DNA of 64,000 bases from Marinoscillum sp040218045. GTDB taxonomy: Bacteria > Bacteroidota > Bacteroidia > Cytophagales > Cyclobacteriaceae. The notes beneath the pieces were generated by a model. That model ran no database searches, was not told the origin of the DNA, and worked only from the letters and a program-made list of their open reading frames with translations. A program made the translations under genes and the position numbers. The stretch is taken from contig JAVJQA010000052.1 of assembly GCA_040218045.1 (NCBI GenBank), positions 68,550-132,549 of the forward strand, in the 5' to 3' direction. Shown in pieces: positions 9,569 through 18,067 of this stretch (positions are counted from its first letter, which is position 1; every line of letters begins with the position of its first letter).

Positions 9569-9892
9569 CTAGGAAGACAACTTTACGGCCGTTCCACACG
9601 CACTCACCATGAGCATTCCCGAATCCTTGCCCACAGTTTCATAATCCAGGTCTACAGCAATGATGGCATTGGCCCCAAAAGCCTGCGCCCGATCCTGCAT
9701 TTCCTTCATGGCAATTTCCTTGGCATCTTTCAAAGCACGTTCGTAAGCACCAGACCTACCGCCCACCACATCAGTAATTGCGGCAAAAAAGTCTTTAAAA
9801 ATATTGGCACCAATTATCGCTTCCCCGGTTACCATTCCGTAATATTCGGTGATTTGTTTTCCCTCAATGTTGTTAGTAGTCGTAATTAGCAT
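9569..9892 (-). CDS. YbjQ/UPF0145 family heavy-metal-binding domain protein
   Basis: A 107-residue cytoplasmic protein of the YbjQ family, which forms pentameric barrels. Recognisable blocks are ITEYYGMVTGEAIIGANI near residue 14, and FGANAIIAVDLDYET near residue 73. The function in the cell is unknown; 'heavy-metal-binding' is a family name rather than a demonstrated property. It is the last gene of a leftward run, eight bases after the EamA transporter. Confidence 0.85.
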   Translation of the reverse strand: MLITTTNNIEGKQITEYYGMVTGEAIIGANIFKDFFAAITDVVGGRSGAYERALKDAKEIAMKEMQDRAQAFGANAIIAVDLDYETVGKDSGMLMVSACGTAVKLSS

Positions 9893-9899
9893 AGTGTGA

Positions 9900-10814
9900 T
9901 TATCTCAGGTTATCTGTTTGAAGGGCTTTTCTTTTATAAGCCTTGTTTAACAACGGATAAATAAGGACTGAAGTTAGGATAAGTCCGGTTCCCAAATAAA
10001 ACCCGGGATTCATTTGCTCGGATTCAGGAAAGAAAACCAGTGCCATGATGATACCATAAACGGGTTCCAGGTTCACAGTAAGATTGACAGAAAATGCCGA
10101 TAACCGCTGCATAAGTTTTACCGAATAGGAATAAGCATAAACGGTACAGATCAATCCTAAAATCAACAAATAGCCCCAATCACTCATAGTTGGTGACATG
10201 GCCAGCGTGTCCACTCCATCTATCATCAGGTAAAAGGGCAGAAAGAATACAATGCACAGGTTTGCCCCGGCCATCTCATAAAATGTGAGAACAAATGGAT
10301 CTTCACGTAGCGTCAATTTTCCATTGATTACTGTAAAGAGTGCTGAAATAAATGCCGAAACCACTGCAAGTACCAATCCCAGGAAATAGTCAAACTCTAC
10401 ATTAAAAATGATAGCAATCCCTATAAATGCAATGACGCTTAGAACTACTTCGAACGCTTTGATCTTCTTTTTGGAAGTAAGGGGCTCAAGAATACTGGTC
10501 CACAATGAACAAGTGGCCATGCCTGCAAGGCAAACGGAGACATTGGATACCCTGGCGGAAAGGAAAAACAAAATCCAATGTGCCGCGATCAATCCACCAG
10601 TACCAAAAGTAATGAGGTAGTCTTTTCGGGATTTGAAACGAAAGCTTTTACGCCTAAATAAAATCAATACAACCAAACCCAAAGCAGCGATCAACGTGCG
10701 AAAGAAAACCATCTCTACTGATGGCAAATCGATGACAACACCAAGAATCGCGGTAAAGCCCCAGATCAATACAATAAAGTGGAGAAATGCGAAATCCTTA
10801 TTCTCCTGGGTCAT
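9900..10814 (-). CDS. EamA/DMT family transporter
   Basis: An inner-membrane protein of 304 residues with about ten hydrophobic helices arranged as two EamA halves. The first half starts at FLHFIVLIWGFTAILG; the second begins near ALFTVINGKLTLREDPF. Such proteins export or import small metabolites, and no substrate can be read from the sequence. Its start overlaps the stop of the LptF/G-type permease by four bases (ATGA), so it belongs to the tgt-lptF/G-eamA operon. Confidence 0.88.
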   Translation of the reverse strand: MTQENKDFAFLHFIVLIWGFTAILGVVIDLPSVEMVFFRTLIAALGLVVLILFRRKSFRFKSRKDYLITFGTGGLIAAHWILFFLSARVSNVSVCLAGMATCSLWTSILEPLTSKKKIKAFEVVLSVIAFIGIAIIFNVEFDYFLGLVLAVVSAFISALFTVINGKLTLREDPFVLTFYEMAGANLCIVFFLPFYLMIDGVDTLAMSPTMSDWGYLLILGLICTVYAYSYSVKLMQRLSAFSVNLTVNLEPVYGIIMALVFFPESEQMNPGFYLGTGLILTSVLIYPLLNKAYKRKALQTDNLR

Positions 10815-11893
10815 CGGGGCACAGTGTTATAAAGCAATAATCCCACTGCCGTAAAGATCATGTTGGGTATCCAAACGGCAATAATTGGATTGATAGATCC
10901 AGCCTCGGCTATGGCACGGGCAAGAATAAAGAAAATAATGAAAACGAAGGCAATCAGGAAACCCAACGCAATCTGAAAGCCTGTACCTCTCCGGGATTTC
11001 TTGGCAGAAACTATTACCCCGATAAAACAAAGGATAATCACCCCAAAGGGCTGCATATAGCGAATGTATTTTTCTATCTGATAGAGCTGTACATCATCAG
11101 CTCCCCTGCTTTTCTGCAGGGCTATATATTGATTTAACTCCGTAAGCGTCAGTGTCTCCTGGAGCCTTTCTTTATTTTGAAAATCCGAAGGTGTCATATT
11201 GAGCAGTGTATCCAGATCATCGGCGGCACCTCCGGAAGTAATCAGCTCCCCATCTTCAAAAATCTCTCGTCTCTGCCAGTTTTTCAAACTCCACTTGTTG
11301 GTAGCTGTGTCCCAGTGTATTCGCTTAGCGGAGATCTTGTCCAATAGCTCCTCATCAACAATCCGCTCCAGTGTGACGGTATATCCTATATCCCGTTGAT
11401 TGTTGTACCGGTCTATATAGATATAAGCATCATCATCAATTTTCAGGTGAATGTTTCGATCAGAATAGAAAAACGGCTTTTTAAGATAACTCAGCTCAAA
11501 CCCAATCCGATATTTATTCGCATCAGGGATTACATAGCCCATAAAAACAAAACTCATAGCTGCAATCAACGTAGCCCCAACAAAATATGGATAGAGCATT
11601 CTTCGAAAGCTGATTCCAGATGCCAGGATTGCTACAATTTCCGTTTTTGCGGCCATTTTTGCAGTGACAAAAACTACCGCGATGAATGCTGTAATTGGTG
11701 TCAGTAAAATGGCAAAGTAGGGAAAGAGTGTTAAATAATACTTGGTGATTTGTAACGAAGACACGTCATTCTGAATAAAATCATCATTCTTCTCTGTAAA
11801 GTCAATCACACAAATGATCATGACAAGAAGAATCACCACAAAAACGAATGTGGTCAAAATCTGCTTCAGTATGTACCAGTCTATTTTTTTCAC
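10811..11893 (-). CDS. LptF/LptG family permease
   Basis: A 360-residue inner-membrane subunit of the lipopolysaccharide export ABC system. It shows an N-terminal transmembrane block (IDWYILKQILTTFVFVV, then helices near 60 and 105), a long periplasmic beta-rich region (about 130-270) and a C-terminal three-helix block containing AKKSRRGTG. That is the LptF/G layout. LptF and LptG cannot be told apart here. It overlaps tgt by four bases upstream and the EamA gene by four bases downstream, a tight operon often seen in Bacteroidota. Confidence 0.9.
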   Translation of the reverse strand: MKKIDWYILKQILTTFVFVVILLVMIICVIDFTEKNDDFIQNDVSSLQITKYYLTLFPYFAILLTPITAFIAVVFVTAKMAAKTEIVAILASGISFRRMLYPYFVGATLIAAMSFVFMGYVIPDANKYRIGFELSYLKKPFFYSDRNIHLKIDDDAYIYIDRYNNQRDIGYTVTLERIVDEELLDKISAKRIHWDTATNKWSLKNWQRREIFEDGELITSGGAADDLDTLLNMTPSDFQNKERLQETLTLTELNQYIALQKSRGADDVQLYQIEKYIRYMQPFGVIILCFIGVIVSAKKSRRGTGFQIALGFLIAFVFIIFFILARAIAEAGSINPIIAVWIPNMIFTAVGLLLYNTVPR

Positions 11894-13020
11894 AACCTAG
11901 TAGTTACTTTTTTTACCATCTTATCTTTCCAACTAGCAAATGTACCTGCTTTTATCTGCTCACGCGCTTGCTTGACAAGCCATAGATAAAACGATAAATT
12001 ATGGATACTGCATACCTGTGCTCCCAAAATTTCCTTACTCATTATCAGGTGCCTCAGGTATGAGCGTGTATAAAACGAGCTTACGTACCCTCCTATTTCA
12101 GGATTAATAGCACTAAAGTCAGTTTTCCACTTTTCATTTTTGATATTGATGATCCCTTCACTTGTAAAGAGCATCCCATTTCGAGCATTTCTGGTGGGCA
12201 TCACACAGTCAAACATATCCACTCCCAACGCAATGCACTCAAGGATGTTTTCCGGCGTACCCACGCCCATTAAGTAGCGCGGCTTGTCCCTTGGTAGGAT
12301 GTCACAAACCAACTCAGTCATGGCATACATATCCTCGTGAGGCTCACCAACTGACAAACCACCAATAGCATTACCTTCCCGGTTTTGCTCCGCTATGAAT
12401 TCGGCAGACTGTTTCCGCAAGTCCGGATAAGTACTTCCCTGCACAATCGGGAAAAGCGTCTGGTTGTAGCCATAGTGCGGTTCTGTTTGATCAAAATGAT
12501 CCACACAGCGCTTTAACCATCTATGGGTCATGTGCATGGAGTTCTCCGCATATTTCTTATCACAGGGATAAGGAGTACATTCATCAAAAGCCATGATGAT
12601 ATCCGCCCCAATCACTCTCTGAACGTCCATTACATTCTCTGGAGTAAAGTCGTGCATGGAGCCATCAATATGAGACTTGAACTTCACTCCCTGTTCGGTG
12701 ATTTTACGATTATCCCCTAAAGAATAAACCTGGTATCCACCACTATCAGTCAGAATCGGACCATCCCAACCATTGAATTTGTGCAGGCCACCAGCAGCAC
12801 TGATCACTTCTAAACCTGGTCGTAAATACAGGTGATAGGTGTTGCCCAGAATGATCTCCGCCGAAATGTCCTCTTTAAGCTCTCGCTGGTGTACCGCCTT
12901 GACAGTACCTGCCGTGCCCACAGGCATAAAAATAGGCGTTTCTATCTTTCCGTGATCAGTTTCTACCAGGCCTGCTCTGGCCTTCGACGAAGGGTCGGAA
13001 TGCTGTAAGGTAAATCTCAT
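11890..13020 (-). CDS. tgt: tRNA-guanine transglycosylase
   Basis: Exchanges guanine-34 for preQ1 in GUN anticodons during queuosine synthesis. The substrate-binding DSGGYQVYSL motif holds Asp92; the nucleophile is Asp271 in MFDCVMPTRNARNG. At 376 residues it has the normal length. The zinc-binding segment is unusual: where E. coli has PECDCYTC, this protein has PEIGGYVS (about residues 307-314), so all three zinc cysteines are absent although His340 in IHNL remains. I recall the same in other Bacteroidota. A -7 promoter box lies eight bases before the ATG. The queuosine partner queA is at 49837. Confidence 0.96.
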   Translation of the reverse strand: MRFTLQHSDPSSKARAGLVETDHGKIETPIFMPVGTAGTVKAVHQRELKEDISAEIILGNTYHLYLRPGLEVISAAGGLHKFNGWDGPILTDSGGYQVYSLGDNRKITEQGVKFKSHIDGSMHDFTPENVMDVQRVIGADIIMAFDECTPYPCDKKYAENSMHMTHRWLKRCVDHFDQTEPHYGYNQTLFPIVQGSTYPDLRKQSAEFIAEQNREGNAIGGLSVGEPHEDMYAMTELVCDILPRDKPRYLMGVGTPENILECIALGVDMFDCVMPTRNARNGMLFTSEGIINIKNEKWKTDFSAINPEIGGYVSSFYTRSYLRHLIMSKEILGAQVCSIHNLSFYLWLVKQAREQIKAGTFASWKDKMVKKVTTRL

Positions 13021-13027
13021 AAAGGCG

Positions 13028-13035
13028 CAAAAATA
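13028..13035 (-). promoter_or_regulatory. Promoter -7 element of the tgt operon
   Basis: The minus strand reads TATTTTTG, a perfect TAnnTTTG, ending seven bases before the tgt ATG. The divergent glycosyltransferase gene has a TATCTTTA sequence at 13072-13079, so the 64-base gap looks like a divergent promoter pair. Confidence 0.5.
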
Positions 13036-13084
13036 GTTGGCTTGACATGAATCACGCCATTTTTAGGCTTCTATCTTTACATAC

Positions 13085-14185
13085 GTGTTGACCTCAAGTG
13101 TTGAATATTTCTTTATTGTGTTATTTCTGGTGCATTTGACCATGAATGCGCGTATCTGGTATTCCCTTTTGAAAAATAAAAACACATCAGGCCCAGCCAA
13201 TCTTCCCGTGTCTGTGATTGTATGTGCGAGAAATGAATTTGAATCTCTCAGAGAGCTAATCCCGCAATTGCTTCATCAAAAAGCAGTAAGTTTTGAATTA
13301 ATTGTGGTCCTGGACAGGTGCACGGATTCAAGTGAGTCATTTCTCCAATCCATCACCGATCCAAGATTGAAAATGATCGTTCAAAATGATTTACCGCCAA
13401 ATTGGGATGGAAAAAAGTATGCCATTACCCAGGGGATTAATTTGGCGAAACACAGCTGGGTGGTTTTAACAGATGCAGACTGTGTGCCACAGTCAGAAAA
13501 TTGGCTTAGCACTTTTCAGGGTCTTATGAACAAGGATATAGAATTAATCTTGGGTGCAAGTCCTTATAAAGATGAAAAGAATTTTTTGTCCACATTGATT
13601 CAATATGAGACGTTTCAAACCGCTATACATTACCTGTCTGCGGCGATCAATAAAAACGCTTACATGGGAGTTGGCCGAAACATTGCCTATACCAGGGAAG
13701 CCTTTTACAGAGCAGGTGGGTTTAGTGGATTTGAGCACGTGACAGGTGGTGATGATGATCTTTTGGTCCAGAGAATCTCCTGTAAAACCAACACGCGTGT
13801 AAATATCGGAACGGAAAGTCTAACCTATTCTTTTCCCAAACGTACATGGAAGGAGTACCTAACACAAAAAACCAGGCATCTCTCAGTTGGTAAATTCTAC
13901 AGATCAAAATTTAAGGGCGAACACACCTTCCGCAGTTTTATTCATGCCGGCATATGGATGAGTTTCCTATATTTGATAAGTTTTTCAACTTACCCTTGGA
14001 GAATTATTGTGCCCTATGGGTTGTTGGTACTTATAAAAGGACTATTTTTCGCTAAAATCGCCACCAAAACCGGAATGCCATTGCAAATAAGCAGGTATCC
14101 AGTGATGGATTTGATTTATGCGGTTTTTTTACCTCTGATAGCTATCAGGGCATTGCTAGAAAGGAATATTAGATGGAAGAAGTAA
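13085..14185 (+). CDS. Family 2 glycosyltransferase, membrane-bound
   Basis: Transfers a sugar from a nucleotide donor, acting at the inner membrane. A transmembrane helix covers about residues 6-24. The GT-A domain starts at LPVSVIVCARNEFESL (about 40). Metal-binding acidic residues are seen in LTDADC (about 129-134), and GGDDDLLVQRI (about 219-229) is the acceptor-side motif. Two or three helices lie at the C-terminus. The start is taken as GTG at 13085; a TTG next to it is possible. The gene overlaps the following sigma factor by 13 bases. The sugar product is unknown. Confidence 0.85.
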   Translation: MLTSSVEYFFIVLFLVHLTMNARIWYSLLKNKNTSGPANLPVSVIVCARNEFESLRELIPQLLHQKAVSFELIVVLDRCTDSSESFLQSITDPRLKMIVQNDLPPNWDGKKYAITQGINLAKHSWVVLTDADCVPQSENWLSTFQGLMNKDIELILGASPYKDEKNFLSTLIQYETFQTAIHYLSAAINKNAYMGVGRNIAYTREAFYRAGGFSGFEHVTGGDDDLLVQRISCKTNTRVNIGTESLTYSFPKRTWKEYLTQKTRHLSVGKFYRSKFKGEHTFRSFIHAGIWMSFLYLISFSTYPWRIIVPYGLLVLIKGLFFAKIATKTGMPLQISRYPVMDLIYAVFLPLIAIRALLERNIRWKK

Positions 14186-14784
14186 AAAGGCAGTTTTCAG
14201 ATAAAGCGCTTAAGGATTTCAAACTCATTGACCGAGCTACATTAGAGAATGACGAAGCGGCATTCGCCGAATTGATGAGCAGGTATAAAAAACCTGTGTA
14301 TCATATGGTGCTCAAAATGGTGCGCAATGTTGATGATGCTGAGGATTTGACTATTGAAGCTTTCGCTAAAGCATTCCGAAACCTTGCCCGGTTCAAAAAG
14401 GATTATACCTTCAGTACTTGGCTGTTCAGGATTGCTACAAACAATGCCATTGATTTCATTCGAAAGAAAAAACTAGAGACCTATAGCCTCAACACTTCTT
14501 TTACCGACGATAGCGGTGAGTCTGTGAATATAGATGTAGAGGCCAGCGATCGTACACCTGATCAGGAAGCTATCAACACACAAAAGATTGAACTGGTACG
14601 CATGTTTGTGACCAAACTGCCTGCAAAATACCAGCGCCTGGTTAAACTGAGGTATTTTGATGAACTGAGCTATGAAGAAATCGCCCAGGAGCTTGAGGCT
14701 CCATTAGGGACCGTAAAAGCGCAGCTTCACAGGGCCAGAGAGCTGATGTACGAATTGGTCAAAGATAAAAAGAAACACATCTGA
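14173..14784 (+). CDS. ECF-type RNA polymerase sigma factor
   Basis: A 203-residue sigma-70 family factor. Region 2 lies at about 35-100 (DAEDLTIEAFAKAFRNL, then YTFSTWLFRIATNNAID). Region 4 at about 145-195 contains the helix-turn-helix LSYEEIAQELEAPLGTVKAQ. No anti-sigma factor is adjacent, so how it is controlled is not visible. The ATG lies within the end of the glycosyltransferase gene and its stop overlaps the rsmG start (ATGA), suggesting one operon. Confidence 0.92.
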   Translation: MEEVKRQFSDKALKDFKLIDRATLENDEAAFAELMSRYKKPVYHMVLKMVRNVDDAEDLTIEAFAKAFRNLARFKKDYTFSTWLFRIATNNAIDFIRKKKLETYSLNTSFTDDSGESVNIDVEASDRTPDQEAINTQKIELVRMFVTKLPAKYQRLVKLRYFDELSYEEIAQELEAPLGTVKAQLHRARELMYELVKDKKKHI

Positions 14785-15416
14785 TGACCGATGGCCTTCA
14801 GACTATTCTGGAATATTTTCCAAACCTCACTTCTACCCAAAAATCACAGTTTGAATCACTCGATGGTCTTTACCGCGAGTGGAACGAAAAGATCAATGTG
14901 ATCTCAAGAAAGGATATTGACCAACTGTACACAAGACATGTGTTACATAGTTTGTCAATCGCTAAATTCCTGACCTTTGAACCGGGAAGCACGATTTTGG
15001 ATATTGGTACTGGTGGCGGGTTCCCCGGGATTCCGCTAGCCATCCTCTTTCCTGAATCACAATTTCTTCTGGTAGATAGTATTGGCAAGAAAATCAAAGT
15101 GGTACAGGAAGTGGCTGAAGGCTTAAAACTGGAAAATGTAGACGCACGACATGAACGGGCAGAAAAAATCAAGGGAAAATTTGATTTCATTGTATCAAGG
15201 GCTGTGGCACGCACCAAAGTCATCTACCAATGGTCAAACCAGCTTATAAAGGCATCTGACCACCCAACAGCAGCCAACGGATACCTGCTTTTGAAAGGTG
15301 GTGATTTAAATGAGGAACTCAAGGAATTAGGGAGGCCACACAGCATCAAAGATATTAGCGAGTATTTTGCTGATGAATTCTTCGAGACTAAGAAGATTAT
15401 TTATATACCTGTGTAG
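14784..15416 (+). CDS. rsmG: 16S rRNA (guanine(527)-N(7))-methyltransferase
   Basis: Methylates G527 of 16S rRNA with S-adenosylmethionine. The 210 residues include the family motif WNEKINVISRKD (about 31-42), the SAM-binding loop ILDIGTGGGFPGIPLAI (about 70-86) and VSRAVA (about 139-144). It is last in the glycosyltransferase-sigma-rsmG run, and its ATG overlaps the sigma factor's stop. The call is firm. Confidence 0.95.
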   Translation: MTDGLQTILEYFPNLTSTQKSQFESLDGLYREWNEKINVISRKDIDQLYTRHVLHSLSIAKFLTFEPGSTILDIGTGGGFPGIPLAILFPESQFLLVDSIGKKIKVVQEVAEGLKLENVDARHERAEKIKGKFDFIVSRAVARTKVIYQWSNQLIKASDHPTAANGYLLLKGGDLNEELKELGRPHSIKDISEYFADEFFETKKIIYIPV

Positions 15417-15652
15417 GCGCTCACTTGATTACGTCCTAAATAAATAATTTCAATCTCAGTATGGATTTACAAAAAACGGATCAGCACCAAACACGAAATC
15501 TATAGAATCCTGAAAAAAGAAAACAAATTCTAGTTAATCCCACAAAAAGGGGTGCAAATTAATGTTTCAAATTATGGTAAGTCAATTCAAGAATTCATTA
15601 AGTTTACAAAGAAACAATTCTTAAATAATTTTTAACTATTACCATCTAATTT

Positions 15653-16045
15653 ATGAAAAAATCGTTATTTACTATCATTGCCGTGATGTTTGCAATTGTA
15701 GGATTCGCAAACAACAAATACACCATTGATGACAATCAGGTAGAATCTGTAATGGAGCAGTCTACCGCAATTCAAGTTGATCTATCAGCAGAAGATTTCC
15801 TTTCAGTCACAAGCATTCAAGAAGACAAAAACCCTTGGATTGCTGTAGCTCTTGATTTCTTCTTAGGTGGGTTAGGTATACATAGAGTTTACCTTGGAAC
15901 ACCTCCTGGAATTATTGCAGGTTATTTCTTTACTTGTGGTGGTATTTTTGGGATCCTGCCAATCATTGATTTGGTTGTACTAGTGATTAATAGTGATGAC
16001 ATTAGCCCTTACATCAACAAAAAAGGATTAATCATGTTTAATTAA
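15653..16045 (+). CDS. TM2 domain-containing exported protein
   Basis: A 130-residue protein with a signal peptide (about 1-19). It has a short variable region, then a TM2 domain at about 60-125: KNPWIAVALDFFLGGLGIHR followed by VYLGTP, and a second hydrophobic helix ending in DLVVLVIN. TM2 proteins are two-helix membrane hairpins of uncertain function. The 236 bases upstream hold no other gene. An intrinsic terminator at 16066-16096 follows and is shared with the convergent gene. Similar glycine-tyrosine hairpin motifs recur in the two neighbouring leftward genes. Confidence 0.82.
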   Translation: MKKSLFTIIAVMFAIVGFANNKYTIDDNQVESVMEQSTAIQVDLSAEDFLSVTSIQEDKNPWIAVALDFFLGGLGIHRVYLGTPPGIIAGYFFTCGGIFGILPIIDLVVLVINSDDISPYINKKGLIMFN

Positions 16046-16065
16046 CATTGACTAAAAACTATTTT

Positions 16066-16096
16066 AAAAAAGTCTTTCGAATCGAAAGACTTTTTT
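16066..16096. terminator. Bidirectional intrinsic terminator
   Basis: A perfect 14-base inverted repeat, AAAAAGTCTTTCGA at 16067-16080 and its complement at 16082-16095, flanked by A-rich and T-rich tracts. It sits between the convergent TM2 gene and the leftward operon and can serve both strands. Confidence 0.88.
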
Positions 16097-16901
16097 ATTT
16101 AATATGATCTAAATAACGCTTACTCAACAATTGAGCAATCTCATCATTGTGCTGAATGGCAAGGGACTTAGCATACCTTGCTCCACCCAGATAAAAGGTG
16201 TAGAACAACGCTACACCGCTCATGCCTCCGGTCCAAAAATATCCGCTATAAAGACTATAAGCACTGAAACCTACAAGTGCAGACTGAGCTGTGGCAGAAA
16301 CTATCCCTTTGAAGAAATACCCTGAATAAGCTTGCCCTACACCTGGTAAGAAGAGCGATAATTTGTAGGCCATATTGGGGTTTTTATATTTTATTCTTCC
16401 CGCGAAAATATCATCTATTTCCGCTTCATTCAATTTGAAGGAGTCTGAGCCTAAGAGCACCTTTGCATCCTCCCACTTACCCTGTGCGAATAGGTTCAGA
16501 ACCTCTAAATGTGTATAAGCCTCCGGTAACTTTTGGCCTACTAACTTAAGCCTTAATAATTCTCCATATGAAGCTTGAAATTGACCATTTAAGTAATAGA
16601 CTAGCGCCTTCTCATACCGTACTTTCAAACGCAATTCACTACTGATCTGTGATGATGTCCTTTCCAGAACTTTTGTAGATTCCATAAAATCACCCAATGC
16701 CTTGTAGCATTGTGACTTTTTAAGTAGCAACTCCGCAATTGCCTCATCCTCCTCAGAGGTGAATACCATCATTTCATAGCGCACTGCTGCCAATTCGTAC
16801 TCTCCAGCTTTAAATAATGAATCCGCATTCTCCTCGAAAAGCTGTGCATCAGTTGTAACGCAACCGAATAGGAATATGCATGTGTAAAAGTACTGTCTCA
16901 T
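16095..16901 (-). CDS. Exported TPR-like protein with C-terminal membrane hairpin
   Basis: A 268-residue protein of unknown function. A signal or anchor sequence covers about 1-19. Residues 20-165 are helical with TPR-like pairs (AGEYELAAVRYEMMVF, QCYKALGDFMESTKVLER). The C-terminal 90 residues hold a membrane block starting LSLFLPGVGQAYSGYFFKG, resembling the short DUF5683-type PGxGQxY motif. It is the last gene of a four-gene overlapping operon and overlaps the upstream gene by 53 bases. That upstream gene has the same two-part layout, so the pair probably arose by duplication. Confidence 0.7.
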   Translation of the reverse strand: MRQYFYTCIFLFGCVTTDAQLFEENADSLFKAGEYELAAVRYEMMVFTSEEDEAIAELLLKKSQCYKALGDFMESTKVLERTSSQISSELRLKVRYEKALVYYLNGQFQASYGELLRLKLVGQKLPEAYTHLEVLNLFAQGKWEDAKVLLGSDSFKLNEAEIDDIFAGRIKYKNPNMAYKLSLFLPGVGQAYSGYFFKGIVSATAQSALVGFSAYSLYSGYFWTGGMSGVALFYTFYLGGARYAKSLAIQHNDEIAQLLSKRYLDHIK

Positions 16902-17706
16902 AGTTCTCTTGGTTGAATTGCATGCTATCTACCCTGACACCAACAACACTTCCCCAAATGTTGGCAACATAGAATACCGAAAACAAGCTACTAAAAATGA
17001 TAAATCTTGCGCTCTCAACTCCATCCTTACGAAATCCCTCATAAGCCTGCATACCCATAATTGCTGATGTTATAAACGACAAGCTGCCTTGTCCAGCTTT
17101 TCCATTATAAAACTTACCCGCCCCAGGTATCGCAGCAGACATCAAACCTGCTATAAGTGGAGATTTCTGTTTACGATTAACAATACGTTCATGGACAAAT
17201 TCCAAGGCCTCGTAATGTGTCTTGTATTCAAACCCGATATTGGCAAGATTACTAATATACTGTTCATATTGGGGCATATCTCCTGTGAGGAGACACAAGC
17301 CAGCAAGTTCCAGAGACTTCAAACCTCTAATTGATTTTTCTGATGTGACATTCTGAAAATAATCTTTAGCACTTTCAAGATCTCCTACACGGACACTTTG
17401 CCACCCAGCATAAAACTGTGCCTGATTCCAATAATCGATATCATTTTCGGATACTTGATCAAAGTAAAGGATAGACTGATTATAATCCTTCACAAAATAG
17501 CTTGCCCTTCCCTGATATAAAAAAGTCGTGTCTGATTCACCATATGCTTGCTCGTACTTCTTCAGGAATAACAAACTTTCCTTATAAGCACTAATATTCT
17601 CCAAGTGCTTGACAAACCCTAAACCTCCCTCACTAAAACGCTGCGCTTTCATATTTACGCTGAGCAGCAAAATGAAAAAAGCAAAAAGACTACTTCTTTT
17701 TGACAT
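16849..17706 (-). CDS. Exported TPR-like protein with C-terminal membrane hairpin (paralogue)
   Basis: A protein of unknown function, 285 residues from the chosen ATG at 17706. An in-frame upstream ATG at 17742 would add 12 residues before the signal peptide MSKRSSLFAFFILLLS, so I prefer the shorter form. TPR-like helices fill about 25-180 (FVKDYNQSILYFDQV, VGDLESAKDYFQNV). The C-terminal part contains PLIAGLMSAAIPGAGKFYNG and two to three hydrophobic helices. It overlaps the YidD-like gene by 17 bases and the following gene by 53, implying coupled translation. Confidence 0.72.
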   Translation of the reverse strand: MSKRSSLFAFFILLLSVNMKAQRFSEGGLGFVKHLENISAYKESLLFLKKYEQAYGESDTTFLYQGRASYFVKDYNQSILYFDQVSENDIDYWNQAQFYAGWQSVRVGDLESAKDYFQNVTSEKSIRGLKSLELAGLCLLTGDMPQYEQYISNLANIGFEYKTHYEALEFVHERIVNRKQKSPLIAGLMSAAIPGAGKFYNGKAGQGSLSFITSAIMGMQAYEGFRKDGVESARFIIFSSLFSVFYVANIWGSVVGVRVDSMQFNQENYETVLLHMHIPIRLRYN

Positions 17707-18067
17707 AGTAATCCCAGTGGTCAAGAGCTTTACCGTGCTCATTTATATGTACTTTGGAAATTTCAGCGTAGGTAGCTCGGTTACATCTTGTCAGTCGATC
17801 TGCGGTTAACATAACACCTTTTATCAGACCGAAATTCTCAAAAACATCTTTGCTAAAAGCCGAACAAGAACGGTCATAAATGCAATCATTAAGAATCTGA
17901 TCGGAAAAAACCTTTTTATACAGCGAAAAAAACACACCATCCGCATCATTATTTGACACATACTTCCGTTCTACTTTTTTCTCTAACAGTTTCAAATCCC
18001 CCTGCGGGGTTTGTCCAAAAGCACTCAAAACAAAAACAACTAAACCAATAGCTAATAACATTCTCAT
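17690..18067 (-). CDS. Exported YidD-like protein
   Basis: A 125-residue protein that I recognise as a distant YidD relative. Cys62, Cys68-Ser69 and Cys95 have spacings of 6 and 27, identical to Cys28, Cys34-Ser and Cys61 of the canonical yidD at 4232-4453. The block CSAFSKDVFENFGLIKGVML lines up with the CSNYAKEAIMKHGVFKG segment of that protein. It differs in carrying a signal peptide (MRMLLAIGLVVFVLSAFGQT), an extra 40-residue linker, and no HPW or DPVP end. The ATG overlaps the upstream stop (ATGA). Its role is unknown; the operon suggests it works with two TPR/hairpin proteins and a LolA-like protein. Confidence 0.75.
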   Translation of the reverse strand: MRMLLAIGLVVFVLSAFGQTPQGDLKLLEKKVERKYVSNNDADGVFFSLYKKVFSDQILNDCIYDRSCSAFSKDVFENFGLIKGVMLTADRLTRCNRATYAEISKVHINEHGKALDHWDYYVKKK

